24,309 nt of DNA from a virus. Below are positions 6,949 through 12,936 of this stretch, piece by piece. Numbering within the stretch: the first letter of the stretch is position 1; each line of letters begins with the position of its first letter. Under the pieces are notes generated by a model that was not told the DNA's origin, made no database searches, and worked only from the letters and a program-made list of their open reading frames with translations. The position numbers and the translations under genes were made by a program. The stretch is taken from positions 1 through 24,309 of IMG/VR virus record IMGVR_UViG_3300037493_000551; one strand, written 5' to 3'.

Positions 6949-9278
6949 AGTTCTGAAAATATTATGTATCTACCTTTGTGATTTTTATCTTTTGTAATTT
7001 TATAACCTTTGTGCTTAGCGTACTGAAATAACCATGTTGAGAAACGCTGTGGAGTCATGTCCTTATAATTGTAGTCTACCTCAAATGAGCTTAATAATTC
7101 GCTGTTATAGTATATTACATCTTTAACAAGTACATTCTCACTAATGAAGTCATAAAAGTCCTTGCTAGTAGCTTGAATAAATCTTTTTGCATCGGCATTG
7201 ATTCCTATTGACTTAGTAAGACCCTCTCTTAAGTATAACTGTAAGTTCTTAATCATGTAATTATCAAATCTTAGCCAGTCATCTGTGCTCCATTGGTCAA
7301 ATAACAGCTTACCATAATGTTTTAAAGGTGAGTTAGTAGAGTTAAAATATTGAAAGAACTCAATTTCATGTCTTCTACGATCATGACTACCTCCAGCTCC
7401 CTGAATAACATAGTTGGTTGTAATGACGATCTTAGGTGACCTCTCAAATGGTATAAACACCTCATCTTTATTTTTGCGATTGACAGTAATTCCTTCAGAA
7501 ACTATCATGAATAATTGCTCAAAATTAAAGTTCTTCACTACATCATCAAATGCTAGAATCTGAGTATCTAAATTTACTCTTTGATATAAAAAATCTGACT
7601 TAGTAGGATTGTAGAGCTTACCATCTATCTTGACTGTCTTTCTAATGTGATTCAAAGCTGTCAACATTAGTGACTTACCACTACCTCCATTGGGATTCTC
7701 ATCTATTTCTTGGTCATTAAAGATAATTGCTTTTTGATTTGTTCTATCCTTATAGCCATGAATTAAATACCCTAGTGTTGATTGTAGTGCAGCTATTCTC
7801 TTAGGCTCTTCATTAGATACCTTTTGAACTAAGTCAAAGAAGTCATTATTAAAATCATTCACCAGGTGAAATTCTCTATTAATAATTTGATTCTCCCAAA
7901 TGTAGCCTTCAACATCAATGTAGCTTAACATCTTAGACTCATCCTTAGTAACTTTAACTACTCCATTCAAATAAGGTAGATAGCTATAGTCATGACCATC
8001 TTGCAACATTTTGAGACTAACTGAGTCAATCATGTTTAGGTGATTCTCAGAGAATAAATAAGGTGACCTGGAGCAGTGATTCCAAATGTTTATTTGTCCT
8101 TTCTTTATCAGATAGGTAAGCACAAAGTCTTTAATCTGATCTACAGATGATAGCCTAACTTTATTCTCAATGACTCTGACAAATGTAGGTTTCTCAGCAT
8201 TCTCAGGATAAAACTTATTAAATCCATTTTTCACTAGAAAATTACTGTATTTCAATGGCTCAATTGTTACTATCTCTTTTTTAGATACAGTCCAAAATAT
8301 ATCATCACTACCACTATCCTCTTTAATATCAATTAAAATATCTGTGGTGATGTTGTGATCCTTCTTAATTTGCTCATCATCTACTCCATTCTTAACTTTG
8401 AGCTTGATTCTGTCAATAGTTAACTTATCCTCAAAATATTTGCTGTTAAAGTTGCTCTTTTTATAAGCTGACTTAATTGTAGATAACATTTCAGAGTGAG
8501 TAAAGTCTTCATTTGTTTCATAATTATTAAATAAATATTGCTCAGCTACATCTTGGTTAATTCCATAATCTGACAAACAACAAGCTATTTCAAAAATAAA
8601 GTAATTTCTTGAGCCATCTGAGAAGGAAGTTTTAAACTTAAACTTTTCAATTAGTTCTAGCTTCTTATTCTCATCTTGCAGTATGCACACTGGAGGCTTC
8701 TCAATGTATTCAAATCCTTTATCTTGTGTAATTCCTTCAAATACTAAACAAAACTCATTGAAATACACCTCAGGGTCATAAGATTCAAAGCATACTCTAC
8801 TGACATCTTGATTCTTTGAGTCAAAATACTCTGACTTAAAGTATTCAGCATAGGCTAAAAACCTTCTCTTATGTTCTACAGCTGTTGACTCAGGTATTCT
8901 TATCACAGCTTTTAAACCATTACCACCAGGTGAAGTGAAAACTATTATAACATAAGGGTCATTAATCAATCTTTCTCTTTCAGCTTGCATTATCTCAGTA
9001 GATGGATAACCATCAAAGTCTAAGACACAAAGCCCTGAGTGCTCAATCAATCCTTTGGCTGTTCTCTCTGAGAAAGTACCATTGAACATAATTGCATTGA
9101 GTTCTTTCTTAGATGCTGAATATCTTGGGTCTTTCTTGTCTACTGACCTAATTAGATTGATTTTTTCTCTAAGCTCCTCAGTTCCTAATCTTATTCTTGC
9201 AACTACCTCAGCTGGATTTAGATTGAATGGAGTCTCTTTTGACTTAAATAGTGATTTGAATACAGATATTTTTTTCAT
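6945..9278 (-). CDS. Primase-helicase (VirE-N/BT4734-like domain plus SF3 helicase)
   Basis: A 777-residue replication protein, read from the ATG at 9276-9278. A longer frame to 9368 is rejected because it crosses the promoter. The N-terminal half has SGLCVLDFDG (about 81-90), FTSPGGNGLKAVIRIP (114-129) and RVCFESYDPEVYFN (161-174), typical of the BT4734/VirE N-terminal domain related to primase-polymerases. The C-terminal half is a superfamily 3 helicase: Walker A NGGSGKS (530-536), Walker B ILAFDDV (574-580), sensor KIVITTNYV (616-624) and DRRRHEIEF (633-641) with likely arginine fingers. It probably primes and unwinds phage DNA. A hairpin lies in its leader, and GACAACT-type repeats lie upstream. 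Confidence 0.9.
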   Translation of the reverse strand: MKKISVFKSLFKSKETPFNLNPAEVVARIRLGTEELREKINLIRSVDKKDPRYSASKKELNAIMFNGTFSERTAKGLIEHSGLCVLDFDGYPSTEIMQAERERLINDPYVIIVFTSPGGNGLKAVIRIPESTAVEHKRRFLAYAEYFKSEYFDSKNQDVSRVCFESYDPEVYFNEFCLVFEGITQDKGFEYIEKPPVCILQDENKKLELIEKFKFKTSFSDGSRNYFIFEIACCLSDYGINQDVAEQYLFNNYETNEDFTHSEMLSTIKSAYKKSNFNSKYFEDKLTIDRIKLKVKNGVDDEQIKKDHNITTDILIDIKEDSGSDDIFWTVSKKEIVTIEPLKYSNFLVKNGFNKFYPENAEKPTFVRVIENKVRLSSVDQIKDFVLTYLIKKGQINIWNHCSRSPYLFSENHLNMIDSVSLKMLQDGHDYSYLPYLNGVVKVTKDESKMLSYIDVEGYIWENQIINREFHLVNDFNNDFFDLVQKVSNEEPKRIAALQSTLGYLIHGYKDRTNQKAIIFNDQEIDENPNGGSGKSLMLTALNHIRKTVKIDGKLYNPTKSDFLYQRVNLDTQILAFDDVVKNFNFEQLFMIVSEGITVNRKNKDEVFIPFERSPKIVITTNYVIQGAGGSHDRRRHEIEFFQYFNSTNSPLKHYGKLLFDQWSTDDWLRFDNYMIKNLQLYLREGLTKSIGINADAKRFIQATSKDFYDFISENVLVKDVIYYNSELLSSFEVDYNYKDMTPQRFSTWLFQYAKHKGYKITKDKNHKGRYIIFSEL

Positions 9279-9292
9279 AACTCTTGTTTTTA

Positions 9293-9330
9293 TTCTTGCT
9301 AAAAAAAAAGAAGGGGAAAAGTAGCAAGAA
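9293..9330 (-). promoter_or_regulatory. Leader hairpin in front of the primase-helicase
   Basis: In the mRNA TTCTTGCTA (9322-9330) can pair with TAGCAAGAA (9293-9301) around a 20-base pyrimidine-rich loop. The hairpin ends 14 bases before the ATG, so it could affect ribosome access. The loop's CCCCTT can also pair with AAGGGG near the predicted 5' end. Regulation is inferred. Confidence 0.45.
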
Positions 9331-9365
9331 AACTTTTTATGTGGATGCCTCCGACAACCCCTTTG

Positions 9366-9396
9366 CAAATGTAATAATAAATTTTAATTATCCAAA
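9366..9396 (-). promoter_or_regulatory. Bacteroidota-type promoter for the primase-helicase
   Basis: On the minus strand TTTG (9393-9396), a 19-base spacer and TACATTTG (9366-9373) match the Bacteroidota consensus exactly. Transcription should begin near 9360, leaving a leader of about 80 bases. A GCGTGACAAA repeat abuts the -33 box and may be an operator. Confidence 0.8.
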
Positions 9397-9397
9397 T

Positions 9398-9575
9398 GCG
9401 TGACAAACGTGGCAACTATGGGACAACTTCAAAAGTAGTTGTCACGCCTATAAGCTATACTGCTATTGAGTTACAGCAAAAGCGTGACAACTAGACAACT
9501 TTTTTTGGGGGTGTCCCCCTTGTTTTTTTAAAAAAGCTAGCTACCCCCTATAAGAAAGCTTGTCAGTTGTCACGC
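9398..9575. repeat. GCGTGACAACT repeat cluster, origin or operator candidate
   Basis: Copies of GCGTGACAACT or its complement lie at 9398-9407 (ends AAA), 9437-9447 (complement), 9482-9492 and 9565-9575 (complement). Shorter GACAACT copies lie at 9422-9428 and 9494-9500. The last full copy encodes the C-terminal ERDN of the DnaA-like gene. Orientation alternates. Iterated sites between a DnaA-like protein and the replicative helicase suggest a replication origin or an autoregulatory site. Apart from these repeats, the leader hairpin, the promoter and a plus-strand hairpin, the 9279-9562 gap holds no gene that I can support. Confidence 0.6.
9507..9529 (+). terminator. Plus-strand intrinsic terminator-like hairpin
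   Basis: GGGGG (9507-9511), a TGT loop and CCCCC (9515-9519) are followed by TTG and seven T. In this orientation it is a textbook terminator, but no plus-strand gene precedes it. It could end an antisense RNA across the repeat cluster, or be an origin structure. Confidence 0.45.
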
Positions 9576-9946
9576 TCAATGTACAAACCTTGCTCAATTC
9601 TCTCTTTAATCATTCTTAAGTAAGATGTGTTACTGCATTTCATAACATCCTCAAAGATAGAGTACTTCTCTACTTCTCGGGGTGCATCTGGTGGATAGAG
9701 ATAGTCTTTAATAGGTGCAATAATGTCATCATAGAGCTTGTCACAGTTTTGGAACTGCTTGTCTATCTTTAAGCCATTCAATACAGTTGCATGATGTTTA
9801 TCCAGCATTCTACCTATCTGACTTAGATTCATATTTAACTTGTACAGCTCAGAGAAAATGTAGTCTCGCTTGTAAACTAGCTCTCTTTGTCTACCACTAT
9901 CGCATAGGTTGTGGAGCTCTATCATGTATTTTATTTTCTTGATCAT
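9563..9946 (-). CDS. DnaA domain IV-like DNA-binding protein
   Basis: A 127-residue protein. Residues 40-60, NLSQIGRMLDKHHATVLNGLK, closely follow the DnaA domain IV signature, in which IG..F..+.HSTV contacts the DnaA box. There is no AAA+ ATPase part, so it is not a full initiator. The remainder is helical and unassigned. It could bind the GACAACT-type repeats that start at its own 3' end and help start replication or repress the primase-helicase promoter. The ATG overlaps the preceding stop by ATGA; a second Met at residue 8 is a less likely start. Confidence 0.65.
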   Translation of the reverse strand: MIKKIKYMIELHNLCDSGRQRELVYKRDYIFSELYKLNMNLSQIGRMLDKHHATVLNGLKIDKQFQNCDKLYDDIIAPIKDYLYPPDAPREVEKYSIFEDVMKCSNTSYLRMIKERIEQGLYIERDN

Positions 9947-10185
9947 GCTATTTTCTTTTGGTCAATATTTTTAAATATCTCAGAGTCTGAGTCCATCCTT
10001 CCAGTAGCCTTGATAAAGTCTACTTCTAGCTTAGCTGAGTTGATTATAACAGATCCAATTGAGCTGATAGCTTTTGCCTTATCTACCTCTTCTTTTATCT
10101 GTTCATTTGTTAAAGACTCATCATTAAGTCTTTCTAATGCTGCGAACATGTGGTCTCTTAGATCACTGATTTTGTTTCTTGCCAT
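9943..10185 (-). CDS. Small helical phage protein of unknown function
   Basis: An 80-residue protein (MARNKISDLRDHMFAALERL... ...VDKAKAISSIGSVIINSAKLEVDFIKATG). The pattern DLRxHxFxxLExL...KAKAI...VIxxAKxEVDxxKATG is familiar from many phage early regions, but I know no function. It is encoded between an HNH nuclease and the DnaA-like protein and overlaps both (23 and 4 bases). Confidence 0.75.
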   Translation of the reverse strand: MARNKISDLRDHMFAALERLNDESLTNEQIKEEVDKAKAISSIGSVIINSAKLEVDFIKATGRMDSDSEIFKNIDQKKIA

Positions 10186-10786
10186 TGATTGATTTGTTTA
10201 ATTTACTTGTTAATTTAATTACTTGTTGTATTTCTTCTGGGAATCTTTGGATGCTATTCCTGAGCATGTTATCTTTCATTGATACCATTTCAAGATTAGT
10301 GATGTCACAGTTCTTAGTGTTACCATCAATGAATCTAATGATGTTACCTTTTGGTATTGGTCCATTTTGGTCAATCCATACTTTGTTATGGTAAAGAATC
10401 CACTTGCTATCTCTGACCTTGTAGTACAGATATACTCTACCACTTTGATCAGCATCTTTTCTAGCTACTATTGTTCCATCAGGCTTCCAGTTGTGTGGTC
10501 TATTACCTTTTTTAAACATTGTAGCTTTGACTTTCTCATAGATTTCTGCTGGCATTTCTTTGCCTTTGTTGAATGGTGTGTGTCCAGGTGTATATCTAAA
10601 CTTTTTACCACCTTCAATGAGATTGTGTCTACCAGATGACTCTGACCTTTTAAATTCTAAGGTCTTTTTAAGGCCCATTGAGAATGCTCTATTAGCTACT
10701 TGAGAATAAGTCAATCCTAAGTCATCTGCAATACCTTGAGTCTTTTCATGTGGGAATCTTTGTCTTATGATTTCATTCTGTGTCAT
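10163..10786 (-). CDS. HNH endonuclease with N-terminal helix-turn-helix
   Basis: A 207-residue protein. The N-terminal part (about 15-45, TQGIADDLGLTYSQVANRAF) looks like a helix-turn-helix. The nuclease domain at 120-170 contains LYYKVRDSKWILYHNKVW (His133), then NGPIPKGNIIRFIDGNTKNC and DITNLEMVS, which matches the HNH_3 layout. Where many relatives have HHIDGN, this one has RFIDGN, a variant I recall from other phage HNH proteins. It may be a free-standing homing endonuclease or serve the phage. It overlaps the next gene by 23 bases. Confidence 0.8.
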   Translation of the reverse strand: MTQNEIIRQRFPHEKTQGIADDLGLTYSQVANRAFSMGLKKTLEFKRSESSGRHNLIEGGKKFRYTPGHTPFNKGKEMPAEIYEKVKATMFKKGNRPHNWKPDGTIVARKDADQSGRVYLYYKVRDSKWILYHNKVWIDQNGPIPKGNIIRFIDGNTKNCDITNLEMVSMKDNMLRNSIQRFPEEIQQVIKLTSKLNKSINGKKQNQ

Positions 10787-10908
10787 AGCTCCTCAATTTT
10801 CAAGATTAATACTGGCCATCTGTCTACTAGTAGAATGGCATGTTGTTGATCGTATGCCTTCACTATCTTGAAGGACTTGTCTCTCATTGTAACTTTGTAT
10901 GTTTTCAT
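10783..10908 (-). CDS. 41-residue protein nested over the end of the upstream ORF
   Basis: The reading frame gives MKTYKVTMRDKSFKIVKAYD followed by QQHAILLVDRWPVLILKIEEL, with a compact beta-alpha pattern. Its stop overlaps the HNH start by ATGA, as at most junctions here. It overlaps nearly all of the C-terminal half of the ORF ending at 10793, in another frame. Residue composition looks more like a real protein than the competing frame does over this stretch. Confidence 0.55.
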   Translation of the reverse strand: MKTYKVTMRDKSFKIVKAYDQQHAILLVDRWPVLILKIEEL

Positions 10909-10993
10909 TTTTAGCTCTTAGGTAGTTTATGTATAGTTGGATGTCAAAGTGACCTCTCTTAGCCCAGTAGGACTCAATATCAGCTAAGTTCAT
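10793..10993 (-). CDS. Small protein of unknown function, C-terminus doubtful
   Basis: The frame is open from 11056, but I prefer the ATG at 10991-10993 because the zinc-ribbon ORF occupies the earlier part. This gives 66 residues. The first 33 (MNLADIESYWAKRGHFDIQL...YLRAKNEN) look genuine. The remainder (NERQVLQDSEGIRSTTCHST...) is Ser/Thr/Arg-rich and overlaps the 41-residue ORF in another frame. Either the genes truly overlap or the frame changes near the A5 run at about 10907-10911. Confidence 0.45.
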   Translation of the reverse strand: MNLADIESYWAKRGHFDIQLYINYLRAKNENIQSYNERQVLQDSEGIRSTTCHSTSRQMASINLEN

Positions 10994-11111
10994 GTTCTTC
11001 AATTTGTCCGTTGTTACATCCACACTCTTCTTCTGTGTAGTGAATTTCATTTCCAAATGTGCAGTAGTGTACTTCTACTACTCCATCACCATTGCAGTCA
11101 GGACAAATCAT
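10980..11111 (-). CDS. 43-residue zinc-ribbon-like protein
   Basis: The product begins MICPDCNGDGVVEVHYCTFG and ends with ECGCNNGQIEEHELS. CPDCNGDG followed by CGCNNG repeats the CxxCxGxG / CxCxxG pattern of DnaJ-type zinc ribbons, so it probably binds one zinc ion. Its ATG overlaps the stop of the upstream gene by ATGA, and its stop overlaps the next likely start by 14 bases. The four-cysteine pattern makes a chance reading frame unlikely. Confidence 0.65.
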   Translation of the reverse strand: MICPDCNGDGVVEVHYCTFGNEIHYTEEECGCNNGQIEEHELS

Positions 11112-11338
11112 AGCTCACAAGTTTTAACAGTGTTGTACTTTTTGTGCTTGAATGTGCTCAGGTTGTTTCTCGTAGGAGTACTTAGATTGAACTGAGATAT
11201 CATTTGAGAGTGAGTACTCCATATAGCTCTCCATCTAGCTGTGATTTCAGAGTCATTACCATGTTGACTCATAGACCATAGATACATGTCCCAGCTTTTT
11301 TTCTCTTCTTGAATGATGTGATTGATTAAATTTTGCAT
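11108..11338 (-). CDS. Small protein of unknown function at the head of the early unit
   Basis: A 76-residue protein (MQNLINHIIQEEKKSWDMYL...), helical, with an aromatic- and Met-rich middle (WSMSQHGNDSEITARWRAIW) and a basic tail. I recognise no family. It lies just downstream of the strongest host-type promoter in the window, so it should be one of the first proteins made. It is coupled by ATGA to the zinc-ribbon ORF. Confidence 0.65.
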   Translation of the reverse strand: MQNLINHIIQEEKKSWDMYLWSMSQHGNDSEITARWRAIWSTHSQMISQFNLSTPTRNNLSTFKHKKYNTVKTCEL

Positions 11339-11339
11339 G

Positions 11340-11420
11340 TTATTTAGTTTTAAGGGTTAAAATTTTGATTGTAGCTACTATGCTGTAAAGCACTAATAAA
11401 TAAATGATAGTTCCTTGCAT
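11340..11420 (-). CDS. 26-residue hydrophobic peptide (leader ORF)
   Basis: From the ATG at 11418-11420 the frame reads MQGTIIYLLVLYSIVATIKI and stops after six more residues. It is one predicted membrane helix with a basic end. The stop lies one base before the next ATG. It is the first possible reading frame after the early promoter, so it could be a tiny membrane protein or a leader peptide. It is very short, so confidence is limited. Confidence 0.4.
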   Translation of the reverse strand: MQGTIIYLLVLYSIVATIKILTLKTK

Positions 11421-11451
11421 GTGTTTAGTTTTTGTGTTAATAATTATGAAA

Positions 11452-11482
11452 CAAAGTTAGTAACTGTTTTCATATATGCAAA
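11452..11482 (-). promoter_or_regulatory. Bacteroidota-type promoter for the early region
   Basis: On the minus strand TTTG (11479-11482), 19 bases and TAACTTTG (11452-11459) fit the consensus exactly. It lies directly after an intrinsic terminator that closes the lysis unit, and it faces the whole early region. Transcription should start near 11446. Confidence 0.8.
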
Positions 11483-11483
11483 C

Positions 11484-11503
11484 ATTTTAACATATTTTAA
11501 CAT
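11484..11503. repeat. Tandem ATTTTAACAT repeat upstream of the early promoter
   Basis: Two perfect copies of ATTTTAACAT (11484-11493 and 11494-11503) lie one base upstream of the -33 box. An A/T-rich UP-type element or a repressor site are both possible. Confidence 0.5.
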
Positions 11504-11513
11504 TTGATTGCAT

Positions 11514-11547
11514 AAAAAAAGGGATAAACTATCACTAGATCATCCCT
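11514..11547 (-). terminator. Intrinsic terminator after the lysis genes
   Basis: On the minus strand AGGGAT (11542-11547) pairs with ATCCCT (11520-11525). An inner CTA/TAG stem closes a GTGA loop, and seven T follow. It separates the late lysis unit from the early promoter just downstream. Confidence 0.8.
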
Positions 11548-11594
11548 CTTAGGTGTTATTGTAACCAAACAATATACATGCGGTACAAATATAA

Positions 11595-11870
11595 CTATTT
11601 TTTTCTTCTGAGAATTAATTTTATTAACTTTCCTATCAATCCTGATTGCTCATTAACATCTACATTCACCTCTCCATTGTTCACTTGTACGTCTACCTTG
11701 TCAGTATCTATTTTAAACTCCTTAGAGTCACTTTCTTTATGAAAGTCTATATCTACTTTATCTGTGTCTACTTTAACGTCTGTAACGCCATCTTTTCGGG
11801 TTACTTTGATATCCACATTCTTAGTATCAATGTTGATGTTGATGTTTTTTTTCTTTTTTGGCTCTTTCAT
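11595..11870 (-). CDS. Repetitive Asp/Val/Lys protein with a cationic amphipathic tail
   Basis: A 91-residue protein. A Lys-rich start (MKEPKKKKN) is followed by alternating Val-Asp-Lys segments, including TDKVDIDFHKE and TDKVDVQVNNGE, which suggest repeated short beta strands. The C-terminus GLIGKLIKLILRRKK forms a strongly cationic amphipathic helix resembling antimicrobial peptides. It is the last gene of the lysis unit, joined to the endolysin by TAATG, and is followed by a terminator. An envelope-disrupting role, comparable to the short cationic lysis proteins known from some phages, is my inference. A simple membrane-anchored protein is the alternative. Confidence 0.65.
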   Translation of the reverse strand: MKEPKKKKNININIDTKNVDIKVTRKDGVTDVKVDTDKVDIDFHKESDSKEFKIDTDKVDVQVNNGEVNVDVNEQSGLIGKLIKLILRRKK

Positions 11871-12385
11871 TATGCTTCGTTTTGACTTATTCTACCTTGA
11901 CTCTCTAATTTTATTACTCTTACATTAGCTGGTTGTGCTATTTTCCATGCTGTTCTCCTAGCTTCATGTAGCCTTACCTTAGCTATCCTCATGATGCTAA
12001 CTTCATTGCCTTGATTACCACCAATTATGTGGTAGTGAGTTTTGTCTTCACCTACATAGATTCCAACATGACCACCACCATCTCGCTTGAATGTTAGCAC
12101 ATCACCTAGCATAGGTTGATTAACTTGTGTGCCATACTTACCCCAATTCAAAGCCCACAAAGGACTATCTACTACCTCAACACCAGCCTTGTGAGCACAG
12201 TATGCTATGAATAAACCACACCAGGGGATTTCATCATTTGTGTATGCTTTAAGTCCAAGCTCTTTGGCCCAATCTAAGATGATAGGGTTGTGTTGTTTGC
12301 CTACAATCTCCTTAGTACCTATCAATTTGATAGCTTGCACTAAGATTTTAGGAGCTTTCTCCTCTTCTAGCCAACTATATTTCAT
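11870..12385 (-). CDS. Endolysin, NlpC/P60- or CHAP-like cysteine peptidase
   Basis: A 171-residue cell-wall hydrolase in the TIGR02594-like group. The catalytic Cys is in IPWCGLFIAYCAHKAG (Cys56), the His in GGGHVGIYVG (His106), and a polar third residue probably lies in GGNQGN (about 123-127). GDVLTFKR at about 94-101 is another family signature. It has no signal peptide, so export should depend on the holin. I chose the ATG at 12385 because it overlaps the stop of the TM peptide upstream; the ATG at 12400 would add only five residues lying within that gene. It cuts host peptidoglycan at the end of infection. Confidence 0.85.
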   Translation of the reverse strand: MKYSWLEEEKAPKILVQAIKLIGTKEIVGKQHNPIILDWAKELGLKAYTNDEIPWCGLFIAYCAHKAGVEVVDSPLWALNWGKYGTQVNQPMLGDVLTFKRDGGGHVGIYVGEDKTHYHIIGGNQGNEVSIMRIAKVRLHEARRTAWKIAQPANVRVIKLESQGRISQNEA

Positions 12386-12446
12386 AATAATATATTGCAA
12401 TTAAACCTAAAATCATACCACAAACAGAAGCTAACACAATCTCCAT
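12375..12446 (-). CDS. 23-residue transmembrane peptide between holin and endolysin
   Basis: Starting in a TAATG overlap with the holin stop, the frame reads MEIVLASVCGMILGLIAIYY plus YEI and stops 11 bases inside the endolysin gene. It is one membrane helix and little else. Overlaps with both neighbours and its place in the lysis cassette suggest a real, very small lysis accessory. Its size prevents high confidence. Confidence 0.5.
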   Translation of the reverse strand: MEIVLASVCGMILGLIAIYYYEI

Positions 12447-12649
12447 TACTTCTGTACTGTTAGCTGAGATAAAGTAGCTCCAATTGTGCCAGCAGTTACT
12501 AAATAGCCAGCCATATCTACTACAATAGTAGGTAGTTCAAATGGTGAAGTCAATAAGACAGCTCCAATAGTACCAATAGTGATTGATAAGTTACGAACTC
12601 TAAGCCAAAAGTTAGGTGTTTTGGCACACCATCTGTCTCTTAGTGTCAT
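12446..12649 (-). CDS. Holin-like membrane protein
   Basis: A 67-residue protein with a basic cytoplasmic-type start (MTLRDRWCAKTPNFWLRVRN) and two hydrophobic helices, about residues 21-36 (LSITIGTIGAVLLTSP) and 44-62 (DMAGYLVTAGTIGATLSQL), joined by a Pro-rich turn. The RxPxFxxxLRN...G..LL..P...AGYLVTAG pattern resembles short holins that I recall from Bacteroidota phages. It would make the inner-membrane lesion that releases the endolysin encoded downstream. Confidence 0.75.
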   Translation of the reverse strand: MTLRDRWCAKTPNFWLRVRNLSITIGTIGAVLLTSPFELPTIVVDMAGYLVTAGTIGATLSQLTVQK

Positions 12650-12936
12650 TTTATTAACTGTATTTCGATTAGTTTTTTCACTGATTGTGTCAACTCACTT
12701 ATGTGCTCAGCTAAATGCTTGATTTCAAGCTGTGTCATTTTTTCAATTGAGTCACTTCTAAATCTTGCCTCATTATCTACTAGGTCAATCTTGCCTTTAA
12801 GATGACTAATGTCTGATATTATCTCTTTCTGTTCACTTACTATAGCCTTAATCTCGCCATGTACACCTTTAATAAAGTAGCCAATAGCTGATAAAAGTAC
12901 TGTAATAATTGTGAATGCTATCTCGTTGAATGCCAT
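12646..12936 (-). CDS. Membrane-anchored coiled-coil protein (lysis accessory candidate)
   Basis: A 96-residue protein. Residues 5-25 (EIAFTIITVLLSAIGYFIKG) form one membrane helix. The remainder, 28-93, is a charged coiled coil (EIKAIVSEQKEIISDISHLK... ...QSVKKLIEIQ). XhlA-type and similar holin accessories combine a coiled coil and one helix, although XhlA has the helix at the other end. ATGA and TAATG overlaps link it to the holin and to the connector upstream. Confidence 0.6.
   Translation of the reverse strand: MAFNEIAFTIITVLLSAIGYFIKGVHGEIKAIVSEQKEIISDISHLKGKIDLVDNEARFRSDSIEKMTQLEIKHLAEHISELTQSVKKLIEIQLIK

Noticed and set aside
9279-9368. Longer 807-residue version of the primase-helicase starting at 9368
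   Set aside because: The extra 30 residues (Cys/His/Phe-rich) do not look like protein and would begin over the -7 promoter box; the ATG at 9278 has an A/T-rich leader.
11586-11593. TATATTTG -7 box on the minus strand after the lysis unit
   Set aside because: There is no TTTG about 19 bases upstream, and it would drive only a short stretch ending in a terminator.
12386-12400. Endolysin start at 12400 and the motif-like TGCAATATAT nearby
   Set aside because: The five extra residues lie in the TM peptide gene; the motif matches only 8 of 10 bases and codes for part of the peptide.
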